Notes under the pieces: model-generated
What the model was told of the DNA's origin: nothing
Databases searched by the model: none
Seen by the model: only the letters and a program-made list of their open reading frames with translations
In this document: piece by piece, positions 1-8,776 of the stretch
Layout: each line of letters starts with the position of its first letter
Numbering within the stretch: position 1 is the stretch's first letter
Source: Mycobacterium sp. SMC-8
GTDB taxonomy: Bacteria; Actinomycetota; Actinomycetes; Mycobacteriales; Mycobacteriaceae
Direction of reading: 5' to 3'
Assembly (NCBI RefSeq): GCF_025263565.1
Contig: NZ_CP079865.1
Location: forward strand, 1,488,001-1,552,000
DNA: 64,000 nucleotides
Position numbers and translations under genes: made by a program

Positions 1-1974
1 CGAGTACTTCGGCGACATCGCCGCGGCCGTGTCGCGGCGGTCGCTGCTGCACGCGGGCGGAGTGGCGGTGCTGGCCGTGGGCACCGGCTCGGTTCTGGCC
101 GCGTGCTCGAACACCTCCGCGCCGGCGCCGAGCTCCTCCTCGGCGACCGCGGCGCGCCGTCCGCACCACCGGCCGGGATGAACTTCGCGTCCGTCGCGCC
201 CAACAGCGACGACGCCGTCGTCGTCGCCGACGGCTACCGGCAGGCCGTGGTGATCAGCTGGGGCGACCCCGTCCTGCCCGGCGCACCCGAGTTCGACGTC
301 CGCAACCAGAGTGGCGCCGCCCAACGCGGCCAATTCGGATTCAACAACGACTTCGCCGGCCTGCTGCCCATCGAGGGGCAGCCCGGTCACTTCCTGCTCG
401 TCACCAACTTCGAATACGCCACACCGCAATTCATGTTCCCCGGGTATGACGCGGATGCTCCGACCCGCGAGCAGTTCGACATCGAGATCGCGTCGATGGG
501 GATGGGCGTCGTCGAGGTGCAGCGCACGCCCGACGGCGGTCTGCGGCCGGTGATGGGCCGCTACAACCGGCGCGTCACCGCCGACACCCCGTTCACGATC
601 ACCGGGCCCGCCGCGGGCACCGATTTCGTCAGGACCGCCGCCGACCCCGAGGGACGCACCGTGCTGGGCACCATCGCGAACTGCGCCGGCGGTGTCACCC
701 CCTGGGGCACCGTGCTTTCCGGGGAGGAGAACTTCCACACCTACTTCGGCGCACCCGAAGGGACCACGGCTTTGGGACCGGTCGACGCCGATCGCCACGA
801 CCGCTACGGCGTGGCCCTGGAACCGTCGGAATTGCGTTGGGAGAACTTCGATCCCCGGTTTGATCTGGCCGCGACACCCACCGAGGTGAACCGCTTCGGC
901 TACGTGGTCGAGCTGAATCCGTGGGATCCGGAGTCCACACCGGTCAAGCATTCGGCGTTGGGGCGGTTCAAGCACGAGGGAGCCAACATTCACGTCACCG
1001 CGGACGGCACCGTGGTCGCCTACACCGGCGACGACGAGCGCTTCGACTACATGTACAAGTTCGTCTCGAGTCGCAAGATGCGGAGTGGCGCAGGAGCGGC
1101 AGGAGGTGGGTACGACCCGGCCGCGATGGCGCACAACATGGGGATCCTGGACGAGGGCACGCTGTATGTCGCGAAACTCTCCAGCGACATCCCCGGAGGT
1201 GACATCGACGGCTCCGGGGACCTCCCGGCGACGGGGACCTTCCGCGGCACCGGGACGTGGATTCCGTTGCTGCGCTCCGGACCTGACGGTGCCGAGTCGC
1301 TGATCGAGGGCATCACTGCCGCGGAGGCCGCGGTGTTCACCCGGATGGCTGCCGACAAGGCCGGCGCCACCAAGATGGACCGCCCGGAGGACTTCGAGGC
1401 CAACCCCGCCACCGGCAAGGTGTACGTCGCGCTCACCAACAACAGCAAGCGCGGGGCATCCGGTGAGGCGCCCGCAGACGCGGCGAATCCCCGTAACGAC
1501 AACAAGAGTGGGCAGATTCTGGAGATCACCGACAACCACGCCGGCACCGACTTCACCTGGGAACTGCTGCTGGTCTGCGGTGACCCGGCCGCGGCCGACA
1601 CGTATTACGGCGGCTTCGACAAGTCGAAGGTCAGTCCGATCTCCTGTCCGGACAACCTCGCTTTCGACAGTCACGGAAACCTGTGGATCTCCACCGACGG
1701 CAACGCGCTGGACTCCAATGACGGTCTGTTCGCCGTCGCGCTGGACGGACCGCACCGCGGTGAGACCAAACAGTTCCTGACCGTGCCGCTCGGCGCGGAG
1801 ACCTGCGGGCCCGTCGTCACCGACGAACTGGTCACGGTGTGCGTGCAGCACCCCGGCGAGAGTGACGAGAACAGCATCGACAGCCCGCAGTCCCGCTGGC
1901 CCGAGGGCGGCAACGGAACCGCGCGGCCATCGGTGGTGGTGGTGTGGAAGGACGACGGCAATATCGGTGTGTAG
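1..1974 (+). CDS. PhoX-family (DUF839) alkaline phosphatase, 5' truncated and frameshifted near its signal peptide
   Basis: Secreted metallophosphatase of the PhoX/DUF839 family, which releases phosphate from organic esters outside the membrane. The main frame (from about 163, ending at 1974) carries family hallmarks: a motif beginning CAGGVTPWGT around 680-720 followed by SGEENF, then GRFKHEGANI, an RPEDFE segment, SGQILEI and SCPDNLAFD, matching the metal-binding beta-propeller of PhoX. The N-terminus lies in another frame: from base 2 it reads EYFGDIAAAVSRRSLLHAGG and on to a lipobox-like VLAAC, a Tat signal with the SRR motif, but this frame stops at 179-181. The two frames would join if one base were restored in the G/C run near 150-158. 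The true start lies left of the window. Either the gene is inactivated or a base was lost in sequencing. The ATG at 103 in the main frame is not a credible start because translation from it gives no signal peptide. Confidence 0.8.
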   Translation, partial: RVLRRHRRGRVAAVAAARGRSGGAGRGHRLGSGRVLEHLRAGAELLLGDRGAPSAPPAGMNFASVAPNSDDAVVVADGYRQAVVISWGDPVLPGAPEFDVRNQSGAAQRGQFGFNNDFAGLLPIEGQPGHFLLVTNFEYATPQFMFPGYDADAPTREQFDIEIASMGMGVVEVQRTPDGGLRPVMGRYNRRVTADTPFTITGPAAGTDFVRTAADPEGRTVLGTIANCAGGVTPWGTVLSGEENFHTYFGAPEGTTALGPVDADRHDRYGVALEPSELRWENFDPRFDLAATPTEVNRFGYVVELNPWDPESTPVKHSALGRFKHEGANIHVTADGTVVAYTGDDERFDYMYKFVSSRKMRSGAGAAGGGYDPAAMAHNMGILDEGTLYVAKLSSDIPGGDIDGSGDLPATGTFRGTGTWIPLLRSGPDGAESLIEGITAAEAAVFTRMAADKAGATKMDRPEDFEANPATGKVYVALTNNSKRGASGEAPADAANPRNDNKSGQILEITDNHAGTDFTWELLLVCGDPAAADTYYGGFDKSKVSPISCPDNLAFDSHGNLWISTDGNALDSNDGLFAVALDGPHRGETKQFLTVPLGAETCGPVVTDELVTVCVQHPGESDENSIDSPQSRWPEGGNGTARPSVVVVWKDDGNIGV

Positions 1975-2055
1975 GGCGGCTTTCGGCGCGCCGCGTACCG
2001 GGGCCCGCTGCGGCCGTGAGTTTGTGTCCTCTCGTCGCGGGAAACTCGGGAGGCC

Positions 2056-2863
2056 ATGACCTCCCCGAACCGCTCGCTCCGTGTCGGCGTGCAACTGCAG
2101 CCCCAGCATTCCCGGCGTTACGACCATCTCCGCGACGCGCTGCGCCGCTGCGAGGACATCGGCGTCGACGTCGCCTTCAACTGGGACCACTTCTTCCCGC
2201 TCTACGGTGATCCCGACGGGCGCGCACTACGAATGCTGGACCATGCTCGGCGCGTGGGCCGAGCAAACCTCGCGTATCGAGATCGGCGCGCTGGTCAGCT
2301 GCAACTCCTACCGCAACCCGGAGTTGCTGGCCGACATGGCCCGCACCGTCGACCACATCTCCGACGGCCGGCTCATCCTGGGTATCGGCTCCGGCTGGAA
2401 ACAAAAGGACTACGACGAATACGGCTACGAGTTCGGCACCGCGGGCAGCCGGCTCGACGACCTCGCCACCGCGATGCCGCGAATCGAAGCCCGGATGGCC
2501 ACCCTCAACCCCCAGCCCCTCCGGGACATCCCGATCCTGATCGGCGGCGGCGGGGAGAAAAAGACCCTGCGGTTGGTCGCCCAGCACGCCGACGTCTGGC
2601 ACTCGTTCTCCGACAGCCAGAGCTACCCACGCAAGGCCGACATCTTGGCGCGCCACTGCGCCGACGTCGGCCGCGACCCGGCGGCCATCGAGAGGTCCGC
2701 CGGTGTCGAGGGGCGTGACTACGAGGCGTTGGTGAACAACGCCGAGGCGCTGCGCGCACTGGGCATCACGCTGCTTACGGTCGGGGTGAACGGCCCCGAC
2801 TACGACCTCGGCCAGGCCGAAGCACTGTGCCGCTGGCGCGACCGGACCGACGCCGGGGCCTGA
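2056..2863 (+). pseudogene. LLM-class (F420-dependent type) oxidoreductase, interrupted by a +1 frameshift
   Basis: Luciferase-like TIM-barrel oxidoreductase of the mycobacterial F420-dependent type, equivalent in position to Rv0044c. The first frame starts at ATG 2056 after GGGAGG and reads MTSPNRSLRVGVQLQPQHS, then CEDIGVDVAFNWDHFFPLYG. From about 2215 the homologous sequence continues in the next frame: AHYECWTMLGAWAEQTSRIE, then ISDGRLILGIGSGW (the typical LLM motif), DIPILIGGGGEKKTLRLVA and a C-terminus ending at 2863. Removing one C in the run GGGCGCGCAC at about 2216-2221 restores a continuous protein of about 268 residues, a normal length for the family. The remainder shows no other damage, so a sequencing error is as likely as a recent mutation. 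Substrate unknown. GntR and MarR homologues follow as in the M. tuberculosis block Rv0044c-Rv0042c. Confidence 0.8.
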
Positions 2864-2915
2864 AGCTGCGGATCCGCCCCAGCGGGGGTGGGCGCCGTGA
2901 GACACTGGCGCCGCC

Positions 2916-3578
2916 ATGCCCAAGAAGTACGGGGTGAAGGAAAAGGATCTCGTGGTGTCCCACGTGGTCGACATGGTGCTGACCGGCCGGCTCAGGTCCG
3001 GAGATCGCCTGGACCGCAACGAGATTGCCCACGAGCTCGGATTGAGCAGGGTTCCGGTCCAGGAGGCCGTCGTACAGCTCGAACACGACGGCATCCTGTC
3101 CACCCGCTACCACCGCGGCGCGTACGTCGAGAGATTCGACGAGGCCACGCTGCGGGAGCATCACGAGCTCTACGGACTCCTCAGCGGCGCGGCATCCGCG
3201 CGCGCGGCGGCCGCCGCCGACCCCACGGTGCTCGCAGAGCTGGAAACCGAACTGGCGCAGATGCGTGACGGCCGGGACGCCCGGCAGTTCGACCTGCACG
3301 CCAACAGGTTCCGCACCATGATCACCGACACCTACGCCGGTCCCCGGCTGCAGGCCGCGATCGAGTCCTCGCAGACCTTCATCCCGCATGCGTTCTGGCA
3401 GTCCTACACGCAAGGCCGCGACCGGCTGCTGCCGTCCTACGAGGCCGAGCTGGCCGCGATCCGCGCCGGCGCACCGGACGCCGCGCGGGCCGCATGCGCC
3501 GGACGCGCGGAGGTGATGGCCGCGATCCTGCTGGCTGAGCTGGTGCGGCGCGGTGTGTTCGGTTGCGGGCTCGTCTAG
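2916..3578 (+). CDS. GntR-family transcriptional regulator (FCD type)
   Basis: 220-residue DNA-binding regulator. The N-terminal winged helix-turn-helix includes [20 protein letters not shown] (residues about 28-47), with the GntR pattern [15 protein letters not shown] following. The C-terminal helical part (about 80-210), with [15 protein letters not shown] and a conserved DLHANRFR segment, fits an FCD ligand-binding domain, which senses small organic acids in other family members. It lies between the frameshifted oxidoreductase and the ABC importer, and corresponds in position to Rv0043c. Start taken at ATG 2916, where homology begins. The effector and target genes cannot be read from the sequence; the adjacent importer is a reasonable guess only. 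Confidence 0.85.
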   Translation: MPKKYGVKEKDLVVSHVVDMVLTGRLRSGDRLDRNEIAHELGLSRVPVQEAVVQLEHDGILSTRYHRGAYVERFDEATLREHHELYGLLSGAASARAAAAADPTVLAELETELAQMRDGRDARQFDLHANRFRTMITDTYAGPRLQAAIESSQTFIPHAFWQSYTQGRDRLLPSYEAELAAIRAGAPDAARAACAGRAEVMAAILLAELVRRGVFGCGLV

Positions 3579-3639
3579 AGACGGCTCTCGCTGAGCCGAA
3601 TCCGCCGGCACGCTCGGGCTGGGCGCTACGTTGCTTGGA

Positions 3640-5436
3640 ATGAACTGCTTGCGGGTACTGCGCACGACCGTGAAGAGTTTCGTCCTGGCGTTGATCATCG
3701 GAATGGTCGCAGCGATGGCCATGGCCGCGCCGGCCGGGGCGCAGGTGGACCAGTGCACCCCGCCGGGCATCGAGAGCGCCAGCGCGCTGCCCACCAACCT
3801 CGCCGCCGCCGCGAGCGGACCCGCGGCGGACAAGTACACCACCGCGACCGTGCAGCCGCTGGAGTCCGTCGACGTCAACGCGCTCGGGCTCGGGCAGCCG
3901 GGCGTCCTGACCGTCGGCACCCTGTCCGACGCACCGCCGAGCATCTGCATCAACTCTGCCGGGCAGTTCACCGGCTTCGACAACGAGCTGCTACGAGCCA
4001 TCGCCGGCAAGCTCGGCCTGCAGATCAACTTCGTGGGCACAGAGTTCTCCGGGCTACTGGCGCAGGTGGCCTCCCGCCGGTTCGACGTCGGATCGTCGTC
4101 GATCACCACCACCGAGGCCCGTCGCCGCACCGTCGGTTTCACCAACGGCTACGACTTCGGCTACTTCTCCCTCGTCGTTCCGAGGGGTTCGGCCATCACC
4201 GGCTTCGACAAGTTGGCGCCCGGGCAACGCATCGGCGTCGTACAGGGCACCGTGCAGGAGGCCTACGTCATCGACACGCTGGGCCTGCAGCCGGTGAAGT
4301 TCCCCGACTACAACACCGTCTACGCGAGCCTCAAGACCGGGCAGATCGACGCGTGGGTGGCGCCGTCGCAGCAGGCGCAGGGCACGGTCCAGGCCGCCGA
4401 TCCGGTGGAGATCATCGAAAACACCTTCAGCCTGGACAATTTCATCGCCTGGGCGGTGGCGTCTGACAACCAGCCGCTGATCGACGCGTTGAACTCGGGC
4501 CTGGACGCGATCATCGCCGACGGCACCTGGGCGCGGCTCTACACCGAGTGGGTACCACGCGCGCTACCGCCGGGCTGGAAACCGGGATCCAAGGCCGCCC
4601 CGACACCGCAGCTGCCCGACTTCAACGCCATCGCCGCGCAGCACCAGACCGCGCAAGGTCCGGCGGCTCCCGTGCAACCGAAGTCGACGCTGTCCCAGCT
4701 GGCGGCGTCGTTTCTGGATTGGGATCTGTACAAGCAGGCCATCCCGGACCTGTTCAAGACGGGTCTGCCCAACACCCTGATCCTGACCGTCGCGGCGAGC
4801 GTCATCGGGCTGATCCTCGGCATGGCGCTGGCCATCGCGGGCATCTCGAAATCACGATGGCTGCGCTGGCCCGCGCGGGTCTACACCGACATCTTCCGGG
4901 GCCTGCCCGAGGTCGTGATCATCCTGCTGATCGGGCTCGGCCTCGGCCCCGTCGTCGGTCATTTGACCGGGAACAATCCGTTCCCACTCGGTATCGCCGC
5001 CCTCGGGCTGATGGCAGCCGCCTACGTCGGTGAGATCTTCCGGTCCGGTATCCAGAGCGTGGATCCCGGGCAGCTGGAGGCCTCCCGCGCACTGGGTTTC
5101 AGCTACGCGACCTCGATGCGGCTGGTGGTGGTGCCCCAGGGTGTGCGGCGGGTACTGCCGGCGCTGATGAACCAGTTCATCTCGCTGCTGAAGGCGTCCT
5201 CGCTGGTCTACTTCCTCGGTCTGGTCGCCCACCAGCGTGAGCTCTTCCAGGTGGGCCGTGACCTCAACGCCCAGACCGGCAACCTGTCACCCCTGGTGGC
5301 CGCGGGGTTGTTCTACCTTGCGCTGACGATCCCACTGACCCATCTGGTGAACTACATCGACACCCGATTGCGCCGTGGCCGCAAGCGTGACGAAGAGGAC
5401 CCGCTGGTGCTCGCCACCTCCCAGGAGATGAACTGA
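3640..5436 (+). CDS. Polar amino-acid ABC importer, fused substrate-binding protein and permease
   Basis: 598-residue fusion protein of an amino-acid (glutamine/histidine/arginine type) importer. Residues 1 to about 37 are a signal peptide (TTVKSFVLALIIGMVAAMAM, then an AGAQ cleavage region). About 75-310 is a periplasmic-binding-protein class 3 domain (GFDNELLRAIAGKLGLQINF, RFDVGSSSITTTEARR). About 365-585 is a HisM/GlnP-type permease with about five membrane spans (KTGLPNTLILTVAASVIGLI, FRGLPEVVIILLIGLGLG) and an EAA-like loop (QLEASRALGFSYATSMRLVV). ATG 3640 is preferred over the TTG nine bases upstream because it places a normal n-region before the hydrophobic core. The stop overlaps the ATPase start by one base (TGATG), so the two are translationally coupled. 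Such fusions are known in lactococcal GlnP-type systems. The substrate is not determined. Confidence 0.88.
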   Translation: MNCLRVLRTTVKSFVLALIIGMVAAMAMAAPAGAQVDQCTPPGIESASALPTNLAAAASGPAADKYTTATVQPLESVDVNALGLGQPGVLTVGTLSDAPPSICINSAGQFTGFDNELLRAIAGKLGLQINFVGTEFSGLLAQVASRRFDVGSSSITTTEARRRTVGFTNGYDFGYFSLVVPRGSAITGFDKLAPGQRIGVVQGTVQEAYVIDTLGLQPVKFPDYNTVYASLKTGQIDAWVAPSQQAQGTVQAADPVEIIENTFSLDNFIAWAVASDNQPLIDALNSGLDAIIADGTWARLYTEWVPRALPPGWKPGSKAAPTPQLPDFNAIAAQHQTAQGPAAPVQPKSTLSQLAASFLDWDLYKQAIPDLFKTGLPNTLILTVAASVIGLILGMALAIAGISKSRWLRWPARVYTDIFRGLPEVVIILLIGLGLGPVVGHLTGNNPFPLGIAALGLMAAAYVGEIFRSGIQSVDPGQLEASRALGFSYATSMRLVVVPQGVRRVLPALMNQFISLLKASSLVYFLGLVAHQRELFQVGRDLNAQTGNLSPLVAAGLFYLALTIPLTHLVNYIDTRLRRGRKRDEEDPLVLATSQEMN

Positions 5437-6176
5437 TGCAGACCGAGACGCAGCCGGTCTCGTTGACCGCCAAGGACATTCACCTGTCATTCGGTAAAAC
5501 CGCGGTGTTGCGCGGCGTCGACCTGGACGTGGCCGCGGGATCCAGCACCGCGGTGATCGGACCGTCCGGATCGGGCAAGTCCACGTTGCTGCGCACCCTG
5601 AACCGGCTCTACGAACCGGACCGGGGCGACATCCTGCTCGACGGGCGGTCGGTGCTGCGGGACAACCCGGATCAGCTGCGGCAGCGCATCGGCATGGTGT
5701 TCCAGCAGTTCCAGCTCTTCCCGCACCGCACGGTGCTCGACAACGTCACCCTGGCCCCGCGCAAGCTCAAGCGGCTCAGCGCCGAACAGGCCCGCGAACT
5801 CGGGCTGGCGCAACTGGATCGGGTAGGGCTGCGCAGCAAGGCCGACGCCCGTCCCGCCACGCTGTCGGGCGGGCAGCAGCAACGTGTGGCGATCGCCCGT
5901 GCCCTGGCGATGTCGCCTGAGGTGATGTTCTTCGACGAGGCCACCTCGGCCCTGGATCCGGAGCTGGTCAAAGGGGTGCTGGAACTGATCGCCGACCTCG
6001 CGGCCGACGGGATGACGATGGTGGTCGTCACCCACGAGATGGGCTTCGCGCGGTCGACCGCCGACACCGTCGTGTTCATGGACCACGGTCAGGTCGTCGA
6101 AACCGGGCCTCCTGAGCAGCTGTTCGAAAGCGCCGAGACCGACCGGCTGCGACGGTTCCTGTCCCAGGTCCTCTAA
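5436..6176 (+). CDS. Amino-acid ABC transporter ATP-binding protein (GlnQ/HisP type)
   Basis: 246-residue cytoplasmic ATPase driving the importer encoded just upstream. All ABC motifs are present: Walker A GPSGSGKST (residues about 42-50), Q-loop in GMVFQQFQLFP, signature LSGGQQQR (about 144-151), Walker B VMFFDEATSALDPE and the switch histidine in VVVTHEMGFARS. Length and the QQFQLFPH segment are typical of the polar amino-acid subfamily. The start codon overlaps the permease stop (TGATG). Nothing suggests damage. With the fusion protein it makes a complete two-gene importer. Confidence 0.93.
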   Translation: MQTETQPVSLTAKDIHLSFGKTAVLRGVDLDVAAGSSTAVIGPSGSGKSTLLRTLNRLYEPDRGDILLDGRSVLRDNPDQLRQRIGMVFQQFQLFPHRTVLDNVTLAPRKLKRLSAEQARELGLAQLDRVGLRSKADARPATLSGGQQQRVAIARALAMSPEVMFFDEATSALDPELVKGVLELIADLAADGMTMVVVTHEMGFARSTADTVVFMDHGQVVETGPPEQLFESAETDRLRRFLSQVL

Positions 6177-6243
6177 GCGATCCGGCTACATCGACACGTT
6201 CGTCAAATCCCGCGACACCTCAACCTGTCGGACCCGTAGCGGT

Positions 6244-6249
6244 TAGACT
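6244..6249 (+). promoter_or_regulatory. Candidate -10 element of the MarR gene
   Basis: TAGACT lies nine bases before ATG 6259, matching the mycobacterial SigA-type -10 pattern TANNNT. No clear -35 is visible. Its position implies a very short 5' leader. Confidence 0.4.
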
Positions 6250-6258
6250 GCCTGAATT

Positions 6259-6699
6259 ATGGTGCCGACCGACGCCCGCGTCAGCGAGCTCGCCAGCGAA
6301 TTGCAGCGAGTGCTGTCCAAGGTGCTGTCGGTCATGCGTCACACCGGCCGCACCGCGACCTCCGGGGACCTGACCCTGGCCCAGTTGTCGATCCTGCTCA
6401 CGCTGTTCGATCAGGGCCCGATGCGGATGACCGAGCTCGCCGCCCACGAGAAGGTCCGCACGCCGACCACCACGGTGGCGATCCGCCGGCTGGAGAAGCT
6501 CGGGCTGGTCAAGCGGGACCGCGATCCGTCCGACCTGCGGGCCGTGCTCGTCGACATCACCCCCGAGGGCCTCGAGCAGCACCGGGAAGCGTTGGAGTCC
6601 AGGCGCGCTCACCTCGCGGCGCTGCTGAGCAAGCTCAGCGAGGAGGAGCTCGACGCGCTGTCCAAGGCGCTGGCACCCCTCGAGCGCATCGCCGAATAA
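6259..6699 (+). CDS. MarR-family transcriptional regulator
   Basis: 146-residue winged-helix regulator, counterpart of Rv0042c by position. The core shows the MarR layout: dimerisation helix (SELASELQRVLSKVLSVMRH), recognition region (PMRMTELAAHEKVRTPTTTV, AIRRLEKLGLVKR) and the wing with RDPSDLRAVLVDITPEG, the conserved DxR pattern of the family. Start at ATG 6259. It converges on the glucosylglycerate hydrolase gene, with only four bases between the stops. Target genes are unknown; MarR proteins often act on adjacent genes, here the importer or the hydrolase. Confidence 0.88.
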   Translation: MVPTDARVSELASELQRVLSKVLSVMRHTGRTATSGDLTLAQLSILLTLFDQGPMRMTELAAHEKVRTPTTTVAIRRLEKLGLVKRDRDPSDLRAVLVDITPEGLEQHREALESRRAHLAALLSKLSEEELDALSKALAPLERIAE

Positions 6700-6703
6700 C
6701 GGT

Positions 6704-8044
6704 TCAGCCCAGCCAATCCAGGACCGCCGCGGCGGTCCACGACTGCTGCATGCTGCCCAGCGGCTCGCCGGTGAACGGTTCGTAGTACTCGGCGAAGGTC
6801 CCGTCACTGGCCTGGCGCAGCCCTTCCCGCCGCAGCGTCGCCGCCCGTTCCGCCCAGCCGCGGCGCGCGAAACACCACGAGAACAGCCACGTCATCACCG
6901 GCCAGACCGGGCCTCGCCAGTACTCGCGCGGACGGAAGTCCCGCGAAACCGGTGAGGTCGACGGGATCAGCGCGTACGCCAGGTCGGGATGGCCACAGAA
7001 CCGCGGCCCCTCGAGCAGCCTCAGCAGCGCCCGTTCCCGCTCGTGCGGCAGGCCGCCACACAGCAGCGGAGCGAACTGCGCCACCGTCTCGGTCGCGATC
7101 CACTTATCCGCGCGAACATCGTAATCCTTTGCCGCACCTGTTCTTTGGTCGGCAGTGGCGACCACGCCGGACCGGAAACGCTCGGCCCACGCATACAGGT
7201 CCTTGACGTCGGCGTTGGGCCGCTTGTGGTCCTCCCCGATCTCGGCCAGCACCTGGCACGCCACTGCCAGAATCGCGGAGACGAAGACGTCCTCGACGGC
7301 GAAACTCACGGTCTTGGACAGCAATTGGTCGTCGTAGCGGGCAGCCTTCATCTCCTCGAGCAGCCACAGGTAGCGGTCGTACTCCATGTCCGACGGCCGC
7401 TGGGTGGCGTCGGTGTTGATCTTGTTGTCCTCGCGCTGGTACTCCGGCACTTCCCCCGCAATCACGTTGGCGTACGGGCCATCCCAGCGCGGCGAGTTGT
7501 CCATCCCGGATTCCCAGCCGTGGTAGAGGGTCACCCGGCCGCGCTCGTTCTGGTCGCGGCATTCCGCCAGCCAACGGTGCCAGCGCACCAGGTCGTTCCA
7601 CCGCCGGTCCAGGAACGCCTGCGCGACCGCCCGCGTCGAGCGGCCCCGGTTGCGCGCGTGGTCGAGGATGCGCTGCACCGCGATCGCGTGCACCGGCGGC
7701 TGGGTGATGCCCGAGGTGTGCCGGTTGCGCGGTGCGTCGGCCGCCAGCGCCGAGCAGGCCCAGCGGGCCGGGCCGGGGAAGTACCCGTCGACGCCGTTGG
7801 CGAACACGATGTGCGGAATCATGCCGTTGCGCCACTGGGCGGACAGCAGCGTGTCCAGCTCCACCACCGCACGCTCCACCGACAGCGGCGCCAGCCCGAT
7901 CGCCACGAACGCCGCGTCCCAGCTCCACATGTGCGGGTACAGCAGCGGAGCGGCGGTGGTCATCACGCCGAGGTCGTTGCCGCGCAGCAAGTAGGCGGCG
8001 CGGGCGGCCAGTTGGGTGGAGGTGAAGCTCGGGTCGTGCGGCAT
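6704..8044 (-). CDS. ggh: Glucosylglycerate hydrolase (GH63-like)
   Basis: 446-residue cytoplasmic hydrolase that splits glucosylglycerate (and mannosylglycerate) into sugar and glycerate. Sequence and length agree closely with the characterised Mycolicibacterium hassiacum enzyme as I remember it, from MPHDPSFTSTQLAARAAYLL through LYPHMWSWDAAFVAIGLAPL and YHGWESGMDNSPRWD to the C-terminal EYYEPFTGEPLGSMQQSWTA. The start is ATG at 8044 because homology begins exactly there; the 66 codons in front are an open but unrelated extension. In rapid growers glucosylglycerate accumulates during nitrogen starvation and is consumed on recovery, which makes the nearby amino-acid importer interesting context (inference). 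Divergent from the SDR gene, with 55 bases between the two start codons. Confidence 0.92.
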   Translation of the reverse strand: MPHDPSFTSTQLAARAAYLLRGNDLGVMTTAAPLLYPHMWSWDAAFVAIGLAPLSVERAVVELDTLLSAQWRNGMIPHIVFANGVDGYFPGPARWACSALAADAPRNRHTSGITQPPVHAIAVQRILDHARNRGRSTRAVAQAFLDRRWNDLVRWHRWLAECRDQNERGRVTLYHGWESGMDNSPRWDGPYANVIAGEVPEYQREDNKINTDATQRPSDMEYDRYLWLLEEMKAARYDDQLLSKTVSFAVEDVFVSAILAVACQVLAEIGEDHKRPNADVKDLYAWAERFRSGVVATADQRTGAAKDYDVRADKWIATETVAQFAPLLCGGLPHERERALLRLLEGPRFCGHPDLAYALIPSTSPVSRDFRPREYWRGPVWPVMTWLFSWCFARRGWAERAATLRREGLRQASDGTFAEYYEPFTGEPLGSMQQSWTAAAVLDWLG

Positions 8045-8086
8045 CGCCCCCCATGATGCGACGACTTCGCCCGGTCCGCAGGTCGG

Positions 8087-8092
8087 TAGGGT
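8087..8092 (+). promoter_or_regulatory. Candidate -10 element for a leaderless SDR transcript
   Basis: TAGGGT ends seven bases before GTG 8100. This spacing would place the first transcribed base on the start codon. Confidence 0.45.
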
Positions 8093-8099
8093 CGTCGGT

Positions 8100-8765
8100 G
8101 TGCCGACCGCCATGATCACCGGGGCCTCCGGCGGCCTCGGAGCCGCCCTCGCCGACGCGCTGGCGCCCACGCACACCTTGTTCCTCGCGGGGCGGCCGTC
8201 GTCCCGGCTCGACGCTGTCGCCGAACGGCTCGGCGCCACCACCTGGCCCGTCGACCTCGCCGATCCCGACTCGATGGCCGCGGTCGTCGAACCGATCGTC
8301 GAGCTCGACGTGCTGATTCACAACGCCGGGGTGTCCTACCCCGGCCGGGTCGGCGAATCCCACATCGACGAATGGCGTGCCACCATGACCGTCAACGTCA
8401 TCGGCACGGTGGCGCTGACGCTGGAACTGCTGCCCGCGCTGCGCGCCGCCGGCGGGCATGTGGTGTTCATCAACTCCGGTGCGGGCATCAAGGCCTCGCC
8501 CGGACTTGCCTCGTACACGGCCAGCAAGTTCGCGCTGCGCGGCTTCGCCGAGTCGTTGCGCGCCGACGAGCCGGCACTGCGCGTGACGTCGGTGCATCCC
8601 GGCCGGATCGCGACCCCGATGCAGGAGGACCTGGTCGCCTACGAGGGCCGCCCTTACGAACCGGACCAGTTCCTGCGCCCGCAGACGGTCGCGAAGGTGA
8701 CCGCCGACGCGATCAACGCCCCGCCCGACGCGCACATCCACGAGGTCATCGTCCGGCCCCGCTGA
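8100..8765 (+). CDS. Short-chain dehydrogenase/reductase (SDR) family oxidoreductase
   Basis: 221-residue Rossmann-fold NAD(P)-dependent oxidoreductase. N-terminal cofactor motif TGASGGLG (about residues 7-14), the NAG motif in LIHNAGVSYPG, catalytic Ser in FINSGAGI and the YxxxK pair in SYTASKFALRG, followed by the PG motif HPGRIATPM. Start taken at GTG 8100 since the Rossmann strand begins five codons later and a -10-like hexamer lies directly upstream. Divergent from the glucosylglycerate hydrolase and convergent with ctaD (11 bases between stops). Substrate cannot be inferred. Confidence 0.88.
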   Translation: MPTAMITGASGGLGAALADALAPTHTLFLAGRPSSRLDAVAERLGATTWPVDLADPDSMAAVVEPIVELDVLIHNAGVSYPGRVGESHIDEWRATMTVNVIGTVALTLELLPALRAAGGHVVFINSGAGIKASPGLASYTASKFALRGFAESLRADEPALRVTSVHPGRIATPMQEDLVAYEGRPYEPDQFLRPQTVAKVTADAINAPPDAHIHEVIVRPR

Positions 8766-8776
8766 CGCCGGAATCG

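Noticed and set aside
2205..2235. Programmed ribosomal frameshift in the LLM oxidoreductase
   Set aside because: No slippery heptamer or pseudoknot is evident, and homologues are single-frame; an indel is simpler.
2775..4145. Leftward frame of about 450 codons opposite the GntR and importer genes
   Set aside because: Opposite-strand shadow of two clear genes; no motifs.
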